From Shinisaurus crocodilurus (Eukaryota; Chordata; Lepidosauria; Squamata; Shinisauridae): DNA of 64,000 nt. Where the stretch lies: contig CM037878.1 of assembly GCA_021292165.1 (NCBI GenBank), positions 3,038,001-3,102,000 of the forward strand, given 5' to 3'. The notes below the pieces were generated by a model. The model was not told the DNA's origin. It made no database searches and worked only from the letters and a program-made list of their open reading frames with translations. Both the position numbers and the translations under genes were made by a program. This document shows, piece after piece, positions 46,081-57,360 of the stretch. Each line of letters starts with the position of its first letter. The first letter of the stretch is position 1.

Positions 46081-47240
46081 CATGGCTCTAGCCCTGGCTG
46101 GCTAATGTGGTAATTTGCTTACGAATGCCCCGCCCTGTCCTGCTCCATGGACCCGCAGAAGGATGATCTTCTGCGGTCTTCCTACTGGAGGCCCCAACAT
46201 AAGCTGCGTCCCATCACCATGGCCCAAACGCACCGCGCTTTAGTAAGAGCTACGGACCAAGAGCTGAGTAACACCAAGCTGGTATAAAGACAGACAAAGA
46301 GAGTTGCGTTGTGTGATCATAATGATGGGAAAGAATGCTGACTTTAGCAGCCGGTGCTGAGCTGACCATGGAGGGAGGACCAGGAAGCAGGTGAAAAGGG
46401 TGGTTTGTGGAACTCAGAAGCTTTGCATATTATTACATGAACTGGTCCAGAGTCCACAACATCATCTTGCTACTTTGTTTCCCTGCCCTCTTATAGCCCT
46501 TATTAAGCTAGCAAACTCCTGAAATTCTTCTTTTTTTTAACCGGCATGCAATGAAATTATTATATACATACAAACCAACAAACACTTTCTGTTCCTTTTT
46601 ACCAGCAGGACAGAGCGTCGGTGAAAGGAAGTCTGATCCAGTGGACTCAACGTGCTATAGATCATACAAGGATGGCATGGGAGGGGTACACACACACACA
46701 CTTAGGAGAGCTGCTCCTTAATTGCAAAGTCATCATTAGGCAAAGACAAGAGGGTGGGGCTCATTGAAGCGTCTTCTGCAATGGGAGATGCTGTGGACCC
46801 AGTTTCGAGGAGGGCAGGAAAACCTGTGGGAAGGAAAGTCATGAAGAGTTAGTAGGCAACAGAATTTCCTGGCCAGCTTTGAGCGGGGGTGGGGTGGGGT
46901 GGGGTCTGGGATCAAAGATGCTGCAAAAAGACACTTCAGATAAGGATCCCCCAGATGCCTGCCATTTACATGACCATGTGAAACCGCCTTCAAACCGGTT
47001 TAGCTAGCTTACCACCCAGCTTAGGAACCCTGGAAATTCTATATATATATATCTCAGCACCTCACTGTAGGACCATACCCAGAATTCTTTGCAAGAAGCC
47101 ATCACAGTTAAACCAGTTTCAAACTGATTTGCAATCTACATATCCAGTGAGGATGTCGAGATATTTTGTTCACCGTGGGACTATCGCTGCCTTCGCTGGC
47201 TGCTGCCTCATCAAACACAAGTAGAGGAGGGGGGTTGCCT
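46080..47240. other. No recognised feature
   Basis: Left of OSTN exon 3; part may be OSTN 3' UTR or downstream flank. Short (CA)n at 46689. Confidence 0.4.
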
Positions 47241-47269
47241 GAGACATCTGAGACAGAGACCGTCTACAC

Positions 47270-47380
47270 TGGAGCATCAGGTCTCCGGGGGTTTTAGGCG
47301 GGAGGTTTCTCCCAGCCCACCTGGAGATACCTGGGACCTTCTGCATAGAAGACACGTGCTTTGCTAAGCAGAGGCCCCGC
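47270..47380 (-). mobile_element. tRNA-derived SINE, antisense
   Basis: CCTGGGACCTTCTGCATAGA is the inverse of the SINE core; lies in or beyond the OSTN 3' UTR. Confidence 0.6.
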
Positions 47381-47765
47381 AGGCATCTACTGAGGAGGCT
47401 CCAGCTCTGAGTGTCCTGCAACAACAAGGAGGCTGCACAAGTGGCGACGGGACCCCTTCTGGCTCTCACTATTCTGTGATTCCATGTCCACTGAGCTGTG
47501 GCCGCCGCCACACCGCCAACCCGTGATATTGCAAAGCAACAGATTATTCTCAAGACAGGCACAAAGTCTCCAGGTTTCTATTTCTCCTCCGAAGGACCCT
47601 GACCTTGAATTTCCTGCCGTCTGAAGAAGGGGAAGAAAAACGGGCCCAAAACTCTTTCTATCTGGATCATTTCTCTCCCATGCAGCTCGTAGCGATGCCG
47701 CAAAGACAGAGGCGGCTTCCGCACGTCCACGCAGAGCACTGGCGATTTGGTCTTACCCACGTCTG

Positions 47766-47850
47766 CTAACCTCTGGGGCTGCTCAGACGGTTCACTCCAA
47801 TCCGGTCTAGAGGAAGGCCAAACCGTCGCTTTGGCAGTTCCACGACTTTC
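47766..47850 (-). CDS. OSTN: OSTN coding exon 3: second NP-like motif and stop
   Basis: After an acceptor CATCCTGCAG the exon supplies one base that completes the Arg codon split at the end of exon 2. It then encodes [18 protein letters not shown] and ends NRLSSPRG before TAG at 47768-47766. Human OSTN ends [27 protein letters not shown], so the dibasic KRR, the FG-x-P-x-DRIG receptor-binding core and the C-terminal RG are kept. The changes include I to L and M to L in the core, and R to V after DRIG. With exons 1 and 2 the protein is about 134 residues (133 in human), with no frameshift or internal stop. The 3' UTR runs left; I did not identify its poly(A) signal. Confidence 0.93.
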
Positions 47851-48315
47851 CTGCAGGATGAGAAGAACCAAGAGACTGGACGCCGTGCAAGTAACATGCC
47901 CAGAGCCCTGCTGTATGAACTCTGCTCAGAGAGACAAAGGAAACCCTGCCTGAGAAGCTGTCCTCTTCCTTTGCACCAGGGGTGTTGAGCCTCGGGCCCC
48001 GGGGGCCTAATCTGGCCCTCCCCAAGGAGGCTCAGCAGGCAGCAACAGGGTCATCCTTTAGATGCCAGGCTGGCACCCCATTCTTCCTCCAGGGCTTTTA
48101 AAAGCCGCGAGTGACCCATTGGAGGGTTCTGGCTGGCTGTTTAATTTTATCCGCCGCTTTATTCTGTTTTCTTTACTGCAGCGTAATTTAGAATTGTGTT
48201 CTAACTTATTGTGAGCTGCCCTGGAATTGAGAAATGAAGAACAGTATGTGTGAATACTTTGAATGAATAAATACATTTTTAAAAGGGATATTGTAAACAG
48301 AATCACGTGAGCCAC

Positions 48316-48480
48316 CAGGGCCGGTGCAAGGCAGTTTGGTGCCCTAGGCAAGATCAGATATTTAGCACCCCCCCTTCCCACTTGAGAGTGCTGTATTTTT
48401 TTTTTCAAGGTTTCTGGTGCCCCCTTTAGCCCTGCGCCCTAGGCAGCTGCCTAGTTGGCCTAATGGTAGCACCGGCCCTG
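48316..48480. mobile_element. hAT-like MITE (CAGGGCCGGTGC family), complete
   Basis: CAGGGCCGGTGCAAGGCAG to GGTAGCACCGGCCCTG, 165 bp. Perfect 8-bp duplication TGAGCCAC at 48308-48315 and 48481-48488. In OSTN intron 2. Confidence 0.94.
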
Positions 48481-48729
48481 TGAGCCACCACAGCCAATCA
48501 GATGAGAGCCACAGAGGCCAAGGACGGTGATGTTTCACGAGCGTGTAAAGAGGGAGGCAGCTCTTTCGACAAGGGTTTATTTTGTCTCTTTATATACAGC
48601 AAGGGCCGGCAACTTGTGGCCTTCAGCCTAATGCCAAACATCCTCTGTGTGCAGTCAGTTCAGACCATCTGGCAAGACCAATGATCGGTCCCTTCCTCCT
48701 TGGCAGCCCACTGGGTGGGAAGGAAGAGG

Positions 48730-48732
<3 letters not shown>

Positions 48733-48780
<48 letters not shown>
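48733..48780. repeat. (GA)n microsatellite
   Basis: About 24 GA units. Confidence 0.95.
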
Positions 48781-48783
<3 letters not shown>

Positions 48784-48784
48784 G

Positions 48785-49125
48785 GGTGGCAGAATGAGAT
48801 AGAAAAAAGGGGGAGCCACCCACAGTTTGCCCTGCCCACCACTGGCCTCGGTCCTGCCCACCGCTGATGTGTGGCCCCCGACAGATTTCCCGTGAGCGAA
48901 TACGGCCCTTGACAGACCAAAAGTTGCCCACCCCGATATGCAGTTTATACAACACTGTTTTTAGAATGTGTAGCAGCAGCAGCAGCAGCAATGAAAAGAG
49001 AGGCTCAGATCGTGCCAGGTTGGACGGGACGGGGGCGGGGCTGCTTTGGGTGTCACAGCCGCTGTCTGACCATTTGGTCGGGCCCATAGCGGTGTGTTTC
49101 TTTCTAGGGGAGGGGGAGGAGCGTG
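48785..49125. other. No recognised feature
   Basis: OSTN intron sequence; short (AGC)n at 48975. Confidence 0.4.
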
Positions 49126-49149
49126 GGGGCAGAGCTGTGCCTGCTCTGT

Positions 49150-49340
49150 CTTGTCTTGCATGCAGAAGGTCCCAGGTTCAAGCCCTGGCACCTCCAATAA
49201 GGGCACAATCCTGGCTGGGGCATGCTGGGAGTTGTAGGACTTTTCCCAGTCTAAACATGCATAGGATGTTCCGGGGAAGAACCCTCCCTGGGACTCGGGA
49301 GAGTGGTTGTCAGTCTGCGCCGGATGGACTAATTCTTCAT
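49150..49340 (+). mobile_element. tRNA-derived SINE with a MITE arm inside
   Basis: GCATGCAGAAGGTCCCAGGT and body GGAAGAACCCTCCCTGG, interrupted by CTGGGGCATGCTGGGAGTTG, a lone right arm of the foldback MITE. Confidence 0.7.
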
Positions 49341-50192
49341 GTGGAAGAAATGGGCTTCAAGCAGCACTGAATGTTCGGTAGGCGGAGCATTTCCCTTGCA
49401 AATACGACCCCCAATAGCTGGAAAGAACCAAATGATTGGTTGTCTGGAGAAGGAGGTGAGTCTAAGGGAATTAGGCGGGGCCCTCTGGGGAACTCCTGGA
49501 GGGCCAGACTGGGACCTCATGAGGGCCAGATTTTGCCCTGGCCCCTTGGGCCGGAGGTTCCACACCCCTGCCCTAGAGACTCTCCAAAGCCCAAAGCCTG
49601 ATCATCTTTCAGAAGAGTTGGAAGTCCTTTTTTCTTTGGGTTGACATTTGGTAGTGGAGTGCGCGCGCACATATGCGCCTATGTTGGTGTTAACATTTGA
49701 TCTGTTCCATTGATTTCTTAAATGGCTATTTTATGCATGTTGCCAAGAATTATTATTATTTTTTTTAATTATTTTTTTTAACTGGTGCAGGCTCAGCTTT
49801 TAAATAAAGAACTTGTGCCAGTTAAACACTGTGATACAAACCCTTCGTCTTAGAGCCAGCGCAGTGGGGCTGATCTGGTCTCATGTTATTATGTGCTTGC
49901 AGTCCCTCTCTTTCTTTTGCAGGACCCTAAGCTAAAAGAATATGTTTGGACCAAGTTGCCAGGCGGACAGCCCAGAAGCAGCACATCCCGGCACGGCGCT
50001 TTTGTAAGGGCCATGCTCCCTCTTGTGGCCAAGCCAAGCTGCAGCAACTTACAATATGTACAAGTCGTACACTTAAGGTACGACTTAATGCTTCCATTTC
50101 CTTTGAGGACCCCTTTCTCTGTGCACAGTTGTCCTAACAAAAAATGGCTCATGATTAAAAAACAACACCTGACACTGATGTGGTTCGCATCA

Positions 50193-50915
50193 GGTGGCAG
50201 CTGTGAGCCGGGCGGCGCTGTATCAACTCCATCTGATACGGCAGCTGCGCCCCTACCTTCCTAATCACCTGCTCCCATCAGTGGTTCATGCCTTGGTCTC
50301 CTCTCGCCTAGACTACTGTAATGCGCTCTACGTGGGGTTACCCTTGAAGACGGTCCGGAAGCTTCAGCTGGTACAGAACGCGGCGGCTCGCCTGATTAAG
50401 GGCAGCCGCCGGCGTGATCACATCACGCCAGTGCTTAATGAGTTGCACTGGCTACCAGTTGCTTGCCGAGCCGAATTCAAGGTGTTGGTTTTGACCTTTA
50501 AAACCCTACACAGCTCCGGCCCAGCTTATCTCAAGGAGCGCCTCCAGCAACATCAAGTAGGCCGCTCAACAAGGTCTGCCACGGACGGCCTTCTCCTTAT
50601 CCCATCAGCCAGAGCAGCCAGGCTGGTGGGGGGGACTAGGAAGAGGGCCTTCTCTGTGGCGGCCCCCACATTATGGAACTCCCTCCCTAGTGACCTTCGC
50701 CATGCCCCCTCCGTGATGAGCTTCCGCCGTGCATTAAAAACATGGCTGTTCAGGCGGGAATATGGGGTGGGTTAGGTTTTTAATGAGAATTTTTAATATT
50801 GTTTTAATTGTTATATTTTATTGTGTTGTTGCTGTATTTTAATTGTACATCGCCCAGGGTGGCCGGGTGACCGGCCAGATGGGCGATTGATCAATATAAT
50901 AAATAAAATAAATAA
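50193..50915 (+). mobile_element. L2-type LINE, 3' fragment with open C-terminus
   Basis: Last 193 codons of ORF2 open (50194-50775), 3' UTR GCCCAGGGTGGCCGG, A/T tail. Inserted antisense to OSTN in intron 2. Confidence 0.9.
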
Positions 50916-51531
50916 ATTAGTGCTCTGCCAAAAATCTCTCCCACATTTTCTTTGGCCAATCTTTTTCAATTTGATTTAAAAAAAAAAAAAAAAAAGACAT
51001 TCAAAGGGTTTTTAAACATGCATAGGACTGCACCCTTAATGGCCTTCTGGGGGGTGGGGGGCAGGTTGAAATGGCCTTGTGTATTCATTCAGTTATGAAG
51101 CACACAACAGATATTTCTATTACCCCCTGCCACCATTCCACGCTTTACAACTGCTTCCACATTCCTGGTATGTTAGAATGTTTGCCCACCCTGACATAAA
51201 TATACTCTGACTCTGAGCACGTGCAGTTTTGAATTTTAAGCCCACTTCGATCACACTATCCTGACTTCAGGAGCAAAATGGAGTTTGCTTCCGCTACCCG
51301 GAGGCTCCTCCTCATCGACTCCTGCTTTCTGGGTGATCATTTGGCAGCCCGCTGGCCTGCGGGGCCCCAGACTTCGGCCCCAAGGTCCAGCCCCGTGGAG
51401 TGGGGATCCGAATGCTCCTGCAGCCACCCCTCCCCATCGGCCGCAACTCGTGATCTCTGGCCGCACCACCGGCAGCCGTTTCCAAGGCAACCAAATGCTT
51501 TTGAGGCAGGCGGACGTTCGGCCGGGCCCAC

Positions 51532-51752
51532 CTCTGCTTGGTTTTCAGGTCCACGGAGCCGGCCGAAAGCCTGTCGAGGGGGGAGCCGAACCCTGAGAAA
51601 CTTCGCTTCCTCTTGGTCTCGATGACGTCATTTTCGAGGGACACCAGCTCGTCCAGCAGCAGGAGTTTGGCGGCCAGGTCAACAGCTGACTTCTCTTGGC
51701 TGGCGGCGGAAGGTGTGTCCAGGCCCAGGGCCAGGGAAGGGTCTAAGGGCGG
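51532..51752 (-). CDS. OSTN: OSTN coding exon 2: propeptide, processing site and first NP-like motif
   Basis: This 221-bp exon follows a pyrimidine-rich acceptor (TTTTCTTTTGCAG) and ends CAGAG|GTGGGC in phase 2. It encodes 73 codons. The block [18 protein letters not shown] is nearly identical to mammalian osteocrin. It is followed by the basic processing site KRKR and then [18 protein letters not shown], the first natriuretic-peptide-like motif of mature OSTN. The mature hormone is expected to start at the Ser after KRKR. The N-terminal third (rich in Pro, Leu and Ala) is poorly conserved. Strand and order agree with exons 1 and 3. This is the strongest single gene identification in the window. 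Confidence 0.96.
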
Positions 51753-51840
51753 CTGCAAAAGAAAAGGAGACCTGTTTGCAGGAGGCTGGCCCCTCAGCAC
51801 GCCCAGGAGGGGTCTCTGGCCTGCAGGCAGGGGGACCCGG

Positions 51841-51920
51841 GCTCAGTGGCAAGTGGCAGAGCGCCTGCTTGCACGGAGGACTGGAGGTCCAAGGTTCAGT
51901 CCCTGAAGGCATCTCCCGTT
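51841..51920 (+). mobile_element. tRNA-derived SINE fragment
   Basis: GCAGAGCGCCTGCTTGCACG and GGTTCAGTCCC (B-box position) lie just upstream of OSTN exon 2. Confidence 0.65.
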
Positions 51921-51963
51921 TACAGGATCACAGATCACAGGCTGGGGAGGAGAACCTAGGCCA

Positions 51964-52078
51964 GCCTCCCCCAACCTAGTGTGCTCCAGATGTGCTGGAC
52001 TACAGCTCCCACCATTCCCAGCCAAATGATGGGAGATGCAGTCCAGCACACCTGCAGGAAGCCAGGCTGGGGAAGCCT
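51964..52078. mobile_element. Foldback MITE (AGCCTTCCCCAACCTGG family)
   Basis: GCCTCCCCCAACCTAG and AGGCTGGGGAAGCC ends with GGACTACAGCTCCCACCAT arm. Confidence 0.7.
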
Positions 52079-52084
52079 CCGTTG

Positions 52085-52810
52085 GGCAGCTGCTGCTGGC
52101 TGGAGGAGTCCGCACTGGGCTGGATGGAGCTCAACAACTCAGGCTTGGTTCTGGAGGACTTCGCCTGCATGGCTGAACAGGTGCTGCGTCACCTGAGCGC
52201 TAGCCCTGCAGTGCGGCATGCACCAGGATTGGGTCCATCAGGAGAATGTAAAAGATGGGCCCCAGACAGATGTAGGGCTGGGAAGTTGGGAGAAAATGGC
52301 CCAGTCTTTGCAGCAGTGACACGGGCGATGGGCGAAGCCTGTTTGTGAGAGGTGCCTCCTGGCAACCCCTCCTGCCCCCTCTGCGGCACCTCACTTGTGC
52401 CGCCGCCACCATCACCACCATTATTATTATTGTGAAGAAAAAGCCAGCCAGGGCAGGTACACACAGACCCCCACCTTTCACCTGATACACAGGTGCTCAC
52501 AATAGAACACACATGCATACCCCCCGGCCACTTTCCCTCCCTTGGCAGCCAAATGAGCTGTGAAACATTCCAAACAGGAGAGGGGACGCCAAGATGCCTA
52601 GTGGCCACAAAGAAAGAAATGGCAAGTACTCCTAAGCACCCTAAAGTACCCGGAGAAACAGGTCAGGAGGGGAGGGGGCGCAGGAGGGAGCCAAGAAGAA
52701 GGGATAAAGGAAGGGGCTTGTGGCGGGAAAAGGTTGTTGGTCGTGGGCAGCAAGCTGTGCGGAGGTCCAGGGCTTCGGTCTGACCTCAGGATCCAGCCCC
52801 GGGCAGCTCC
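52085..52810. other. No recognised feature
   Basis: OSTN intron 1; short (ATT)n-like patch at 52416. Confidence 0.4.
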
Positions 52811-52814
52811 CGGT

Positions 52815-52865
52815 GAAACTAGCTGAATTCGCCTAGCCGCTGAGCTACGCGGCTGTCGAGGAATC
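52815..52865 (-). mobile_element. tRNA-like SINE head, antisense
   Basis: Minus strand GCGTAGCTCAGCGGCTAGG resembles a tRNA A box; the rest is unclear. Confidence 0.35.
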
Positions 52866-52869
52866 AGGG

Positions 52870-53820
52870 TCATTCCAGGTAAACCTTGTGTGTACTGTTG
52901 CTGTGACTCGCTCTATACCCATGTCCACTGCAGGCATATGCTTTGCGTGCTGCCTTTGTGCATGTTTTGATACGCTCAATTAAACTCTGTTTACCTATAA
53001 ACATTGTAGTGGCTCCCATTCATAAAACTGCTTCTTCCACTGTCCCAGCGTTAAAATTGGCCGTGGCTTTTGCCTAGGTGCCGTGGACCGCGCGCAGAGG
53101 GCTAACCTTGCTCCGGTTAACCCCTTGGTACCCGAACCCGCGCAAAGGACCGGCTTTGGTCCTTTTCACAATTATTATTATTGTTATTGTTATTCAGAAT
53201 TCTTACACTGCGCTACCTTCCTCCAAAAGGAGCAGAGAGCACATTACAGGTACCAATAAAATCACCATAAAAACTCCAGAACCAGGAAGGCAGGAGGCAA
53301 ATGCTTGTTAAATAAAAAGGTCTTTAACTTACATTTAAAAATAGCCACGTTGGGGGGGGGGGCTAATCACACCACTCCTGGGAGGGAGTCCCACAAATGG
53401 GGGGCACCACTAGGAAGCCCGCTCTTGAATCCCCCCACCTAATTTATGGGCGTGGGGAGGGGCAACCATGAGCCTTGTACCACCTGCGATCAAAGAGCCC
53501 CAGTTGGCTGGTAGAATCCGGGGGCGTCTCCTCCATTCAGGGCTTTCCTCGGGTACATTTTGCACTGTCCTTTTTGACAAGGACCTCCTGCTCTTTCTCG
53601 TGCCACCCTCCCCACGTAACGTTCCTGTCCCTCATATTCAACCTGACAGTGTTGTTTTCAAAGGGGTCTCAAGAAGATTTCATCAAGTATGATGAAACTA
53701 TTGGTCTGACCGCTTGAGGTCACTTTGAAACCAGAAAGCCAAAAATCGTGGGGAAAATCCACCCTGCAGCAATTTTGGCTTGCCAGAAACGATCGCTTTC
53801 ATCATGTTCCCGGGCTCACC
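52870..53820. other. No recognised feature
   Basis: Remaining OSTN intron 1, with a LINE-tail-like patch (ATTATTATTATTGTTATTG) near 53170. Confidence 0.4.
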
Positions 53821-53826
53821 ACTCAC

Positions 53827-53925
53827 CTCTTGCGCTGCCTCTGCCTGGATCGCCACCCCGGATTGCCACTGGAACAGGGCGAGGGCCAGGACGCAGCACC
53901 CCGCCGCTCGCCGGCACGACAGCAT
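53827..53925 (-). CDS. OSTN: OSTN (osteocrin/musclin) coding exon 1: signal peptide
   Basis: The minus strand opens at ATG 53925 and encodes 33 residues beginning MLSCRRAAGCCVLALALFQW, a basic start followed by a hydrophobic core typical of a secretory signal peptide. The exon ends GAG|GTGAGT (donor GT at 53826-53825) in phase 0, which fits the phase-0 acceptor of the next exon. Directly before the ATG is CTGTCCTTGACAG, a good acceptor, which agrees with a non-coding first exon further right as in human OSTN. OSTN is a secreted hormone of bone and muscle. It binds the clearance receptor NPR3 and so spares natriuretic peptides such as CNP. The signal peptide itself has little residue identity to mammals; assignment rests on position, strand, phase and the strongly matching next exons. 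Confidence 0.8.
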
Positions 53926-54375
53926 CTGTCAAGGACAGGAGCGGATTTCTTAGGCTCGTAGAGACACACGGCTGGGATGCCACGACCCCAGGCCTTTCCA
54001 GGGAGGAAGCTCACACCTCGCGCCAGGCTTTTGTGAAACAGCCAAGAGCAGGCATCTGTGGTCAGCTGCTGCACCGTAAGGCAGTCTTCCCCAACCCGGT
54101 GCTCTCCACATATGAGGGACAGCAGCTTCTATCATCCCCAGCAAACGCAGCCCTTGGCATGCAGGCTGCTGTAAGGCAGCAGGGCTCTCAAGTGGGGAAC
54201 TGAAGCAGCCAGGCAATGGAATCGCTGCACCACCAGAAGGAGCTGCTGTCAGGCTGGGACATGGAAATGTAGGAAGAGGCCTCAGTCACGCTGAGGACTT
54301 CTCGACGTGCGGTATTAACCCGCCACTTTACCAAGGCTTCTGGATTCTTTGCGGGATTAAGATCAGCTCCTTTAG

Positions 54376-54377
<2 letters not shown>

Positions 54378-54407
<30 letters not shown>
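54378..54407. repeat. (TG)n microsatellite
   Basis: About 15 units. Confidence 0.95.
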
Positions 54408-54409
<2 letters not shown>

Positions 54410-54432
54410 CCTGGGGTTTTCTTTCTCTGCCT

Positions 54433-54512
54433 TCCTATATGTTCCACTACACAACCACAAGGTGGCGCTGCGGTATAGCGGAATTGTGAAAATACACCAG
54501 CTTCTCATCGCC
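54433..54512. repeat. 80-bp repeat with CTCF-like core, copy 1
   Basis: Matches 59757-59837 with few changes. Holds CCACAAGGTGGCGCTGCGG at 54455-54473, close to the CTCF consensus. About 0.5 kb upstream of OSTN coding exon 1. Confidence 0.8.
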
Positions 54513-54594
54513 ACGATTTCTAAATAATACCAGACTTTCCTCGATCTAAAAAAAGCTGCAGAAATGGTTGCAAAGCACGGGAGAGCCCTGGAGG

Positions 54595-54623
54595 AGGAGG
54601 AGGAGGAGGAGGAGGAGGAGGAG
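54595..54623. repeat. (GGA)n microsatellite
   Basis: About ten units next to a SINE end. Confidence 0.9.
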
Positions 54624-54770
54624 GCCCATCGAGCCCAGTATTGTCAAAACTGACTGGCAGCAAAGGCTCCCCAGGGCTTCGGGCAGGATTCCTTCCTAGC
54701 CCTGCCTGGAGATGATGCTGAATGAACCTCTGCATGCAAAGGGTTCAGCCCACCACTGAGTCATGCCCCC
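54622..54770 (-). mobile_element. tRNA-derived SINE, antisense
   Basis: GCCCAGTATTGTCAAAACTG, TCCCTAGCCCTGCCTGGAG-like body and ACCACTGAGTCATGCCCCC (inverse A box). Confidence 0.75.
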
Positions 54771-54890
54771 CCCCCATCTTTCTGCTGCACAGTAGCACCA
54801 GCCCCTGCAGTATTTTTACTGCCAGGGAAGGGGGGGGGCACTTCTGTGATTAGCTGCTTCAAATACCAAAATGACTGGACTGGTTTTGGA

Positions 54891-55658
54891 CAGGGATGGG
54901 GACTCGGACTCGAGGACTCGACTCGTGAGTCGGACTGAGTCCCCCCTCTGACTCGACTCGGACTCGAGTCCCAATATTTTTAATGGGACTCGAGATTCGA
55001 CTCGGGACTCGAGACCAAGGACTCGTCAACATCCCTGCGCTGTGCCAGAAGGAGTGGAGAGGAGCGTGATCACCACCGGTGAAGAGCGCATGGAAGCGAG
55101 GCGTGCCGCTGCTCGGCCACTATGGACAGCTATCAGGAGCGCAGCCCCAACGATGTGTTGAGATTTATTTTGATTGATGTGTTGTTGTGGGGGGTTAGGG
55201 TCAGACATTTTGGTTTTGGCTGCCTCTGCCTGCCTGTTTGGGGTTCCCTGCCTCCTCTGCCTGCCTGGTCTCTTCTTGACCAGTTCCACAGTTTGAATTG
55301 TCCAAGACAAACGCCTCTGCCTGCCTGCCTGTTTGGGGTTCCCTGCCTCCTCTGCCAGCCTGGTTATTTTGGATTTGTCAGCCTGGTTTGTTCTTGCCAA
55401 AATCAGTTGCAGAGTTTTGAAATAAAAAGGCACACTTGTGCCTAGAATTTATTTAAGCCACACATCTGAAGCAGTCTTATTTTGTTGGGGGAAAACCCCA
55501 TTGATTTTAATAGGGACTCGTGGAGTCAGTTTTGGGAGTGACTCATGACTCATGAGTCACCATTTTGGACCAAGGACTCGGACTCGGACTTGAGACTCGA
55601 GTCCAAAGACTCGTGACTCGACTCGTGACTCGAGCCCAAGGACTCTTCAACATCCCTG
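54891..55658. mobile_element. hAT-type element rich in GACTCG repeats
   Basis: Short inverted ends CAGGGATG/CATCCCTG and a perfect 8-bp target duplication GTTTTGGA at 54883-54890 and 55659-55666. Both subterminal regions (54900-55030, 55515-55650) are packed with GACTCG/CGAGTC. The centre contains a repeated block starting GCCTCTGCCTGCCTG (55220 and 55312). No transposase. Confidence 0.88.
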
Positions 55659-55664
55659 GTTTTG

Positions 55665-57355
55665 GATGCTGTGTGCTTTGATGTGCGGGGAGGCAGGGGG
55701 GGGGGGCTGCTCTGTCCCAGGCAGCAACGACGTGTCTTGGGCCGGCATCATGGCCTCTTGGGGGGTCTCCTTTTCAGACGATGACCTGCAGCCCACACTG
55801 AGCCAAGCCTCATGGAGGAGGCACCCCTGTATCAGGGGAACTTGAAGCAGATTGGGGAAGCCTGGACCCCCGGGGGGTGGGGGGGCTGTTGTGTTGACCC
55901 TTCCCCGGAGACGTAGCTAGCCCCAGGGAGTGCAGAGGCCTAAAGGTTCCAGATCGGACAGCTGCCGGATGCAGAAGTACCTGCCTGAGGAATAAAGGTA
56001 TACTTGGGAACAGGGCTCTGCTCGTGAGTAGAACATTCCTCAGGTGGCACTGATGGTCCGCAGTTGTGCTCTGGGTGGGGCTCTGAAGGTTCAGGCTTAA
56101 AAGCCTTCAGTCCCAGGCAGAGAGTTGCTGGAACAATGCACCAACTCCTTGCCTTGTGTTTCCCTGTTAACCGCGCTGCCCTCTGGAACTGCCCGGGTTT
56201 GCCCTGCCTACCGACCTTGCCTCTAGTGCTGACCCTGACTAATTTCCTGATGCTCTGGGCTTCTTGCACCTCCGCAAGCAGGACAGCTGGATCAGCAGTA
56301 GCAGGTCGCATTCAGCAGCACTTTCAGGGGGCTGGAGGGGGAGGGGGAGGGGGAGGGGGAGGGGGAGAAGCCTGCTTCCACCAGCCCAGTTGGATGCACC
56401 TAAATCTCGATCCGAGCCCTGATATGTTAGAACAAAAGCAAAACACTGCTTGCCAGCCCTGATTTTAAAAAGAAGAAATGCTCAGACAGAGCATGTGCAA
56501 TTTTTGCATTCGAAACTCACTTAAATCATAGCACCGTCATGGCTACTACAGGAATAAAATTCAGTTTGCTTCTGCTGGCCTGGTGCTGCTAAACACATTT
56601 TTACTTGAGAATATGCACCATTTTGTTGCAGAAAAGGAGAATATATATTTTAAAAGTAAAAATAAATAAAATTTGTAACCATGCACATGCCTGGCTGGCC
56701 ACCCCGTCTATAAAATGTTTTTTTTTTTTAAATAAGAAAGAAAAGACTGCTGCACTGACCTGCCCCTGCCCGAGTGGGCACGTCTGCCTCTGCCCCATCA
56801 TCTGCCATTTGGGGCCTGCCGGGGCTATGGGTCCCTGGGATTTGGCCCTCCCTGCACCGCCAGTTTCTAGACAGGCCTTCGCTCCCCCTCCCAATGTATT
56901 TTTGTGGAAATGAAACATGAAGTGATTCCCACACGCACAACCCAGTGGGAGCCGTTCCATTTGGCTCCCACGGGAACTCGCTGGGGGCAAAAAGTCTCAA
57001 AGTCAGAGGGTGCCACAGAGGCTGCAGTTCCGCCCCAGCCGTGCCACGGCAGGGTCCGCGTCCAACCAAAGCAGGAAAAGAAATATTGCATAAACAGACT
57101 GGCTTGATGAATAGGGGTTGGTTTTGCAGATCTCCACTTCAGATCTGTCACTGCATCCTCAGATATGGAAGGATGAAGAGGCAGGAAACATTTAGTCCAG
57201 AATGAGGAGTTCTTTGCTTACTTCTGTTCTCCTTTTCTTTTCTTTTTAACAGATTTTGCTTTCCGAGCAGACTGGAAAGACAGTGAGTGTTGCACGTGGC
57301 AGTTGTTCACAGGAGATATCTTACCTAAGTGGTCCCACATGCATTCTTAAGTAGG
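55665..57355. other. No gene recognised
   Basis: Unassigned except a (GGGGGA)n array at 56334-56368. Confidence 0.4.
56334..56368. repeat. (GGGGGA)n microsatellite
   Basis: About six hexamer units. Confidence 0.9.
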
Positions 57356-57360
57356 GAAAG

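Larger units (their letters stand above)
47851..51531 (-). other. OSTN: OSTN intron 2
   Basis: A 3.7-kb intron bounded by GT at 51531-51530 and AG at 47852-47851 on the minus strand. It carries a hAT-like MITE, a GA microsatellite, a tRNA-derived SINE and an L2 tail in the opposite orientation to the gene. Confidence 0.85.
51753..53826 (-). other. OSTN: OSTN intron 1 (between coding exons 1 and 2)
   Basis: A 2.1-kb intron with GT at 53826-53825 and AG at 51754-51753 on the minus strand. It holds a SINE fragment, a foldback MITE and a tRNA-like SINE head; the rest shows nothing recognisable. Confidence 0.85.

Noticed and set aside
47578..47871. 97-codon minus-strand frame over OSTN exon 3
   Set aside because: It is another frame across the exon; the OSTN frame with splice phase matches the family.
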